From Stictocephala bisonia (lineage: Eukaryota; Arthropoda; Insecta; Hemiptera; Membracidae): DNA of 64,000 nt. The DNA is taken from positions 1 to 64,000 of the forward strand of contig JAQJVL010001196.1 in assembly GCA_035578905.1 (NCBI GenBank). The letters are read 5' to 3'. Of this stretch, positions 57,175 to 64,000 are shown piece by piece; position 1 is the first letter of the stretch, and every line of letters starts with the position of its first letter. Under the pieces are notes generated by a model. That model did not search any database. It worked only from the letters and a program-made list of their open reading frames with translations, and was not told the origin of the DNA. The position numbers were made by a program, and so were the translations under genes.

Positions 57175-57330
57175 CTACGAGACCCTGCAAGTGACAAAGA
57201 GCCAGCGATACCGGCGGCCAAGGCGATGCAAGCAATTCATTCATAAACCATTCCCGCATATAACAAAAAGTAAACAAAAATAAATTCAACAAAAACAATA
57301 GTACAGACAAGTTAATATTTGTCATTTGAC

Positions 57331-57622
57331 AAAGCTTGACATGGGGTGTTAACTCCAGACATAAATAAAAATATACAACGAGATTACAATTTTGAAACTG
57401 GAAAAGAGTTCAACCATAAAATAATCATAATAATAATTGTGTAAGTATATCACTTTCTACTACAAAATGATAATACGATTAATACAAAACAAAATTTATA
57501 AAAAACATTAACATAAGCAATAAATAATTACTTGCTCGGACTCAAATATAACATAATACTAAAAAATACAGTTAAATATGGCAATACAAATTTTTCATGG
57601 AAGAATTTAAAAAAGAAATTAA
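57331..57622. other. Unassigned AT-rich sequence
   Basis: No gene or repeat recognised between the LINE and the 46-bp array. Confidence 0.3.
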
Positions 57623-57623
57623 T

Positions 57624-58372
57624 GTCAACACGTATGCTCCCATCTTGTCCCTGTCAACACGTGTTGATAGTAGACCCAATAGCTCCCATCTTGCCCCTGT
57701 CAACACGTGTTGAGAGTAGGCCCAATAGCTCCCATCTTGCTCCTGTCAACACGTGTTGATATTAGACCCAATAGCTCCCATCTTGCTCCTGTCAACACGT
57801 GTTGAGAGTAGGCCCAATAGCTCCCATCTTGCCCCTGTCAACACGTGTTGAGAGTAGGCCTAATAGGTCCCATCTTGCTCCTGTCAACACGTGTTGATAT
57901 TAGACCCAATAGCTCACATCTTGCCCCTGTCAACACGTGTTGAGAGTAGGCCCAATAGCTCCTATCTTGCTCCTGTCAACACGTGTTGATATTAGACCCA
58001 ATAGCTCCCATCTTGCTCCTGTCAACACGTGTTGAGAGTAGGCCCAATAGCTCCCATCTTGCCCCTGTCAACACGTGTTGATATTAGACCCAATAGCTCC
58101 CATCTTGCTCCTGTCAACACGTGTTGAGAGTAGGCCCAATAGCTCCCATCTTGCTCCCGTCAACACGTGTTGAGAGTAGGCCCAATAGCTCCCATCTTGC
58201 CCCTGTCAACACGTGTTGATATTAGACCCAATAGCTCCCATCTTGCTCCTGTCAACACGTGTTGAGAGTAGGCCCAATAGCTCCCATCTTGCTCCTGTCA
58301 ACACGTGTTGAGAGTAGGCCCAATAGCTCCCATATTGCCCCTTTCAACACTTGTTGATAGTATCCCTAATAA
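57624..58372. repeat. 46-bp tandem array with a palindrome in each unit
   Basis: About 16 units of CAACACGTGTTGAGAGTAGG, CCCAATAGCTCCCATCTTGC and CCCTGT. Each unit starts with the perfect 12-bp palindrome CAACACGTGTTG, which contains CACGTG. Two unit types (GAGAGTAGGCC and GATATTAGACC) alternate irregularly, so expansion has also occurred in multi-unit steps. Open frames across it are products of the repeat. Confidence 0.96.
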
Positions 58373-60269
58373 ATATAGCAAATTTATAAAAATATTAATA
58401 TTTATACTAAAATATACCAAATTAACATATGAATTTAGTGTTGTATTTTATGAAAAAATTAACAAGAAGAATTTCACAAAAATGATAAAAAAAAGAACTG
58501 TTTGGTTTAGTTCTGGCGAAAGCACAAATGGTTAAATCACTGCCGACTTCAGCCAAGTTAGTGTCTTCTTTATCTCCCCTCCATTCGCTGTACAAAGTTC
58601 AAGTGGCCCTCCACTTGAGATGTTGTTGTAATGCTATTAGCTAACACCAAGATAGTGGCTGCGCTTCCCCCTTCCATATAACTAACTGGTACCCGTCTAA
58701 AATGTGTAACATTCCTCTAGACACATTCCTTGTTAAATGAAATAATCATCGTGTGCTTAGACATATCAAAGTTTAATCACTCCTTAAAATAATATTTTAT
58801 TGATAATGTTACCAATGAGTAAATTAAGATTTGGTATGTTATATTATCATCTAAATAAAAATAGTTTGTTTTAGCAGAAACCAAAAGAAGTGTGAAGAAA
58901 AACATTACGTAATTTAACTTGAAATAAGAACAGTAACGAACGATAAAAACAAGGATAACATTTAAGAATTTTAAAACTTTGATCAGAGATGTGGATCATA
59001 AAACTGAACAACTGTAAATGACAAAACAAAATAAAAAGAAGTATATGGAACGATCTTTTAAATTGAATATATATATATAGTAAGGAATGCTGGGTTTATA
59101 AATAAAACTACGTTACAAGTATAAAGAAAGAAGAAATATTTAAATTGTATGAATGGGGAGGAAGGAGTTACTGTGATAGACAAATGTTTCTATGATTCGA
59201 AGAGCTGAAGAATTAACAAAAATGCACTACTTAAAAACTTAATGCAAACAACTTTTCTACCAAACTATGGTCTTGGTTGAACCACACTATTTATTTAAGT
59301 TTCTAAGATTTTGATGAAAGGTTATGTACATGTAAGGTTATATATATGTAAGCTAATTCGGTAACGATAGTTAAACCACTCTCAAGGACCATAGATAATA
59401 AAGAAATAGAGGTCGTATCACCGAAGGTTTCGTGGTATGGACTTGGGGTTCGAGTAATTAGTTTTTCAGATCACCATGGAGGTAGCAGGGCCAGCAGCAT
59501 TGTCAGTCCAAATCCTCTAGAGTAAACATAATAGTTATTTCTACAGATTTGTACAGATGTATTATAGTTGTAACATATATCTCACTACCGAGGCTAAGGC
59601 AGTGGACTGCGGCAGTGACCTCTGTTTCTTTTTTCTCTGTGAACGTACATAACTAAACGATTTTCAGGTGTACTGTCATTTCCAGTGATTGTTGCGAAAT
59701 AATTTGTTTGTTAAATCTTTTGCAGATAAGAAATATGGTTATTTTAATGTCATGGTGTTATTTATCGATACATTTATCTAATTGTCATGATTTTAGTTTT
59801 GGTATAAGTTTTGGGGTTGGCAAAACGTTTATCGACACTTTGTACATAAAATAAGTATCAGTTTATTTTCGATACCAGGGAAGAGAGTGATCTTCAAGAA
59901 CTACTATATCGTTATGGCTCTAGGTTAATATACGGCCTCTAAGAATAGACTTTTAGATTTTTCTAGACTGTGAAACTTTATTATCTAGGAGAGCATACTG
60001 TATTCAATGGGAAAATATAAAATTTAATCTGAACACATATATAGCTAATTCATAGGACATGGCCAAACATGGCTATAAACACAATATTTCACTGATTCAA
60101 AGTCAACTACAGTAATCTGTGCCATGTAGAAGTAGACTTACAGATTTGTCTTGACTTTGAAACTGTTTTATCTATGATAACAATGGTTTAAATCAGACAG
60201 TTTTAAATTTATTATTATATATATAAGCCATTAACCACTCATCACGATGGAACAATGCGTATGGGCCAC
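58373..60269. other. Anonymous sequence
   Basis: No gene recognised. A GC-richer piece at 58,530-58,690 (cactgccgacttcagcc...tggctgcgcttcccccttcc) and another at 59,400-59,520 have no open frame of interest and no recognised repeat. Confidence 0.35.
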
Positions 60270-60345
60270 CAGACCACTCTCATACATGTACGGTGGTATT
60301 AACCCACCCACCCACCCGTACACTTATGGTGGTATTGGACATATG
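60270..60345. repeat. Short piece of the GT-rich minisatellite
   Basis: CATACATGTACGGTGGTATT and CCACCCACCCGTACACTTATGG match the unit at 28.8 kb, CCACCC orientation. Confidence 0.75.
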
Positions 60346-60509
60346 ATGCATATGTTTCAAGAATATTACATAATTGTTAACTGTAGGTTATAAAATGAAA
60401 TTAAGTTTTATTATTTAGTTTTGTATACTGATACCCAACATACCAGTTTGGTTATTATTTGGAACGTTTGAAAAAGAGGCTGAACTGTTAGGAAAGTTAT
60501 ATCGATATC

Positions 60510-60945
60510 ATAGATAAATATAACTTACTCTCTCGTTTTCATTTTGGTTTTGTGAAAGGGAAATATACGGTAAGAAATCTTGCTTCGTTTATGAAAAAAG
60601 AAGTATTACTGTGTGCATATTATGGTTTAATAAATCTATTTTTATTGTATACAGTTGGCATTTTGGGGCCATGAGTGAACAAAGACCCGATCTATATTCA
60701 AGCATCAAAATAAGGCATCAAGAACCGTGTTTAAAAAACAAAACTCTTTTTCTTACAAACATCTCTTCAAGGAATACAAATTATTCACCTTTCCGTGTAT
60801 TTTCATCCACGGTGTTCTCTTGTATATCCATAAAAATAGCCACCATTTTATAGTCGATCTCCCAAAACACGAGTACAATCTTCGTCCGAACAATAAGTTT
60901 AATATATCTGCTAATAAAACTGCATTTTGTTGAGACTTGACTCTT
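60510..60945 (+). pseudogene. Decayed LINE RT with internal deletion
   Basis: Starting near 60,520, the frame reads NLLSRFHFGFVKGKYTVRNL and ASFMKK, the RT block before the catalytic Asp. It then jumps to CAYYGLINLFLLYTVGILGP, the post-active-site block, and, in another frame, to LFKEYKLFTFPCIFIHGVLL and KHEYNLRPNNK, the C-terminal block. The catalytic palm between the first and second pieces has been deleted. Stops and frame shifts are present. Confidence 0.65.
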
Positions 60946-60987
60946 CAAAGCATTGCCAAACTAATTAACATGTGAGCACCACTGTAC

Positions 60988-62048
60988 GGCTGTACTCCAA
61001 CTCACCAATGGTTTGAGGGTCGTTTGTAATATCCTAACTCACCAACTTCCATCCCTTGGTCAGGTAGACGGCTCCCGCAGGTGTCAATACACATTTACTC
61101 GGTAAAAGATTCCCTCCATATCTCAACACCTATTAACTGCCGAGATCACAGATATTAGGTATATAAATCAATAGTATAATCAATTATTTATACCTCACCA
61201 TAAACTTGACTAAAACTAAAATTCTAAAATACATGTAGTATGCATTTATTTTAATTAGTTAAATTCTAACTTACTACCAAGCGTTAAAGTAATAATAATT
61301 TTAAAGTTCATTAGACGTAATATCTTCACTTTTAATTACAAAATTAGTTCAACACTTAAAATGAAATAATTAATTCGATGAATATATTTTATTCTATAAT
61401 AAAGGAGGTAAATGGTCACAATCTCACAAAGTGGATTTACTCTGTCTTGGACTAAAATTAAAAATTACCATTGTAAGATTTAGATTAATAAACCAATATA
61501 AAATAAACGTAGTAGAGTAAGGGTGATAAAACTTTAATATAAATTTGAAATTGTTACAATTGTATTCTATAGTACTTAAGGAAACTTCACTACATGTAAA
61601 CTTCTAAAATAAACTTGTAAGTTATATAAATAAGAAATAAAGTCTATTAACTTTATATATATATAACAATATATAAATTTATCAACTATCTATAAAACTG
61701 CAATTGCCACCCAGGTTTTTAGTGATGTAGTATGCCTTGCAAACATTTTTCTTTTGTTAAAAGCCCACTTCACCCCTCTATTCACTGAAAATATCAATTC
61801 AATTTTTCAATTATTGTTCACTATTTGGGCCACTTGGTTTCATTGACGAACAAATTTTTCCACAACACACTCCTTCTTTACCTATCAATATGAACGATAG
61901 AATGACATCTTTACTCTTTAGTGCCTTCTATCTTGAATTGCAGAGTGGGGTGGGGGTTGCGGGAGGCTGTCTATCTGACCATGGGACGGAAGTTGGTGAG
62001 TTAGTATATTAGAAACGTCCCTTAAACCATTGGTGAGAGGATACGTCC
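60988..62048. mobile_element. 1.06-kb non-autonomous DNA transposon with 8-bp TSD
   Basis: Inverted termini of about 100 bp (left …CTCACCAATGGTTTGAGGG…, right the reverse complement of …ACCATTGGTGAG…) match with small indels; the shared inner block includes CTAACTCACCAACTTCC. They are flanked by CACTGTAC at 60,980-60,987 and 62,049-62,056. The target is the left edge of the GT-rich minisatellite. The inside is AT-rich and without a transposase. Eight-bp TSDs suggest a hAT-type mechanism, but the terminal bases are not diagnostic. Confidence 0.82.
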
Positions 62049-62575
62049 CACTGTACTTGTAGGTGTGGGTGGGTCATTTAATTGTACGTGTATGGGTTGG
62101 TGAGTGGGTCATTACCACTGTACGTGTATGGGTGGGTAGGTCATTATCACTGTACGTGTATGAGGGGGCGAGTCGGTAATTACCACTGTACGTGTATGGG
62201 TGAGTGGGTCATTACCACTGTACGTGTATGGGTGAGTTGGTCATTACCACTGTACGTGTATGGGTGAGTTGGTCATTACCACTGTACGTGTATGAGTGGG
62301 TGGGCGGGTTGGTAATTACCACCATACGTGTATGGGTGAGTGGGTAATTACTCCTGTACGTGTATGGGTGAGTTGGTCAATATCAATGTATGTGTATGGG
62401 TGGGCGTGTCGGTAATTACCACCGTACGTGTGTGGGTGGGTGTATCATTACCACTGTACGTTTATGGGTGGGCGGGTCGGTAATTACCACCGTGCGTGTA
62501 TGGGTGAGTGGGTCATTATCACTGTACGTGTTTGGGTGGGAGTATAGGTCATATACCACCGTAAGTGTATGGCAT
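62049..62575. repeat. GT-rich minisatellite (GGGTGG orientation)
   Basis: About 16 units of the type CACTGTACGTGTATGGGTGAG plus TGGGTCATTAC, period about 28-32, sometimes doubled, in one orientation. This is the same family as at 28.8 kb. Open frames across it are products of the repeat. Confidence 0.93.
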
Positions 62576-63085
62576 GAGCAGGATTTCTGGAAAATCTAAG
62601 GCTTATCTTTTATCTCACGCCTTCTACACGTTGACGATATTATAAGTGTCTCCTTTATTGATATAGAATAATAATTTTTTTAATGCTTCTTACATTCAAT
62701 TATAAATTAATTTATAATTATTGACGCTATTACACAGTGTACAAAATGCTGTAAAAAATAAGGCCTTTGTAGATGGAAACTTTGATGAGGCAACTTGAAC
62801 CGTTTTTCATTTGTTTATATTTTCCAGCTTAACTAAAGGGTAGAGAATTTTACAAGAAATGCAATCTGTAGAGTAAGCAATAACACTGATTTTTATATCT
62901 ATTGATTGATATAAAAGTAGGTTGAAATATTTGTTTATATTCATGATTACCGTACATGGCAATAAAAAATACAATGAAAATAAATCTAGCAAAGAAGATT
63001 GACCTTGAAAGGAGCGCAGTCACACTGAAGTGAGTTGTCCATTGTCAATGAGAGTGACAGGTCATCAAGGTACCTGTGAGAGAAT
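62576..63085. other. Unassigned AT-rich sequence
   Basis: No gene or repeat recognised. Confidence 0.3.
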
Positions 63086-63089
63086 TGAT

Positions 63090-63371
63090 TGTGGACCAAC
63101 ACGTAGGCTCTCTCCTCCCTAGAAGCCCCCTCCCCCCGCAAGGGGGACGCCACCGCCGCGCCCCACCTTCCTACCTGTTGCCGTCATCCGCCAGTACTAA
63201 GAGCGGCGTCGCGCGAGTCGGCAGGCATCGCTTATCTACGCGTTATCAGTGTGATTGTGCCTCCCATTCTGAACTCACAAACCAGTGTCCAGCACTATTA
63301 GTGTTGTAGAGAATTTCCGGAAACTTCTATGAACATTGACTATCCTCACCACTTTCAGTCACTCCTGAAGA
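63090..63371 (+). promoter_or_regulatory. CpG-rich block, possible promoter and first exon of a host gene
   Basis: 63,090-63,300 is strongly GC- and CpG-rich compared with everything around it. It contains TTATCAGTGTG at about 63,243-63,253, which resembles an insect initiator. An ATG at 63,329-63,331 opens 14 codons that run into AGA|GTAAGT, a good splice donor at 63,372; AT-rich, intron-like DNA follows. No protein family can be recognised from so short a piece. It might instead be a decayed GC-rich repeat. Confidence 0.35.
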
Positions 63372-64000
63372 GTAAGTTTAAGTTTCATGTAATTTTTTGA
63401 ATTTAAACTTTTAAAGAATAAAAGTTACAAAAATGTAAAGTAACGTCACTATTGATATTTGAATTATATTTTCGAATAGAAGATGTGCTTTTTTAGTATT
63501 ATTTAAATTAGGCTATATTATATTCCCTTTGTAATAATAAATTATTTACATTCAGCATTCCTCAACATATCTAGAATTACGGAATGCTACTTATTTGCAT
63601 TTAAATATTGGTAGTTCCAGTATGAAAATTTAATTAAAAAAATTTAAAAAAACAGTATATATAGGTATTTTTTGTCGCATTAAAATTTCTTTACGCATAG
63701 GACTAAGCAATACATAATATTTCTTTAAAAAATGAACCAGTTTTTCTGTTATGGATCATGTTGGGTATGGTGCTATGTTGTTAGAAATATTCAATAAATT
63801 TGAAATATTTAAAAACTAACTGTTAGTGTTCACACTTTAACAAAAAAAGTTAGTAAAATTACAAAATATTACCTATTAAATATTTGTAATTTATATATTC
63901 AATAGGGACGGTATAATGCAAAGGCCTCATATGTGATTTACCTACAGCTGACAAGCCCATATTACACAACATAAATTCCTTCCATATATTTTGCGTTTTC
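63372..64000. other. AT-rich sequence to window end (intron-like)
   Basis: No open frame or repeat recognised. If the first exon at 63,329-63,371 is real, this would be its first intron. Confidence 0.3.

Larger units (their letters stand above)
53548..57330 (-). mobile_element. LINE with endonuclease and RT, minus strand, nested insertion
   Basis: Its 3' end is at left: the + strand has a GAAATGAAATGAAATGAAC tail followed by CAATGGCTTTATT. Reading right to left come an APE-type endonuclease (about 57,170-55,780), RT (55,669-54,520) and a C-terminal region (54,127-53,906). The type is Jockey/CR1-like by its RT motifs (GVPQGSVLGPLL). Frameshifts and stops show that it is inactive. At 55,962-56,598 a second LINE tail has inserted into the endonuclease. 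The right limit is approximate: coding sense fades near 57,200-57,330. Relatives lie at 11.5-12.5 kb and 41.9 kb. Confidence 0.87.

Overview
The window looks like a stretch of an animal nuclear genome, most likely an insect. It is AT-rich and holds many kinds of retrotransposons, DNA transposons and tandem repeats, but no operons, bacterial gene spacing or intact host gene. The evidence for an arthropod is indirect: the types of LINE, Ty3/gypsy, PIF/Harbinger-like and tRNA-derived SINE sequences fit that group. The species cannot be named from the sequence alone. The only proteins recognised with confidence are those of mobile elements.

Layout. From 0.3 to 6.2 kb there is a solo LTR (4-bp TSD AATA) and then a 5'-truncated LINE with endonuclease, RT and RNase H on the + strand. 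From 7.3 to 13.3 kb there is a 150-bp tandem array, SINE pieces, a 700-bp TIR element with 8-bp TSDs, a PIF/Harbinger-like MITE holding a broken MADF reading frame, the 3' end of a LINE and a 144-bp tandem array. From 13.5 to 25 kb the DNA is mostly anonymous and AT-rich, with two decayed LINE tails, a 135-bp hairpin and a perfect 180-bp palindrome. From 25.05 to 28.1 kb there is an 86-bp satellite with an eight-unit higher-order repeat. From 28.8 to 29.3 kb lies a GTACGTGTATGGGTGGG-type minisatellite that switches strand. A truncated LINE with 13-bp TSDs is at 30.7-32.1 kb, a 28-bp minisatellite at 33.1-35.5 kb, a candidate solo LTR at 35.7-36.2 kb, and 155-bp, 37-bp and 43-bp arrays and SINE pieces at 36.8-41.2 kb.

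The main feature is a complete, apparently very young Ty3/gypsy retrotransposon at 42,194-51,564 (minus strand). It has about 2.06-kb LTRs, a GTAA target duplication, an initiator-Met-tRNA-like primer site, a polypurine tract, and uninterrupted gag and pol frames that overlap in the -1 frame. Gag would package the RNA, the pol protease would process the polyproteins, RT/RNase H would copy the RNA, and integrase would insert the product. The solo LTR at 311-2268 is an older, recombined member of the same family.

To its right are a 70-bp array closed by inverted repeats (51.9-52.8 kb), a minus-strand LINE (53.5-57.3 kb) interrupted by another LINE tail, a 46-bp array with a 12-bp palindrome in each unit (57.6-58.4 kb), a LINE remnant (60.5 kb), a 1.06-kb TIR element with 8-bp TSDs inserted at the edge of a minisatellite (61.0-62.6 kb), and a CpG-rich block at 63.1-63.4 kb that could be the promoter and first exon of a host gene running off to the right. 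No previously undescribed protein system was found. The most notable items are the young gypsy element, the perfect palindrome, the satellite with higher-order structure and the MITE carrying MADF.
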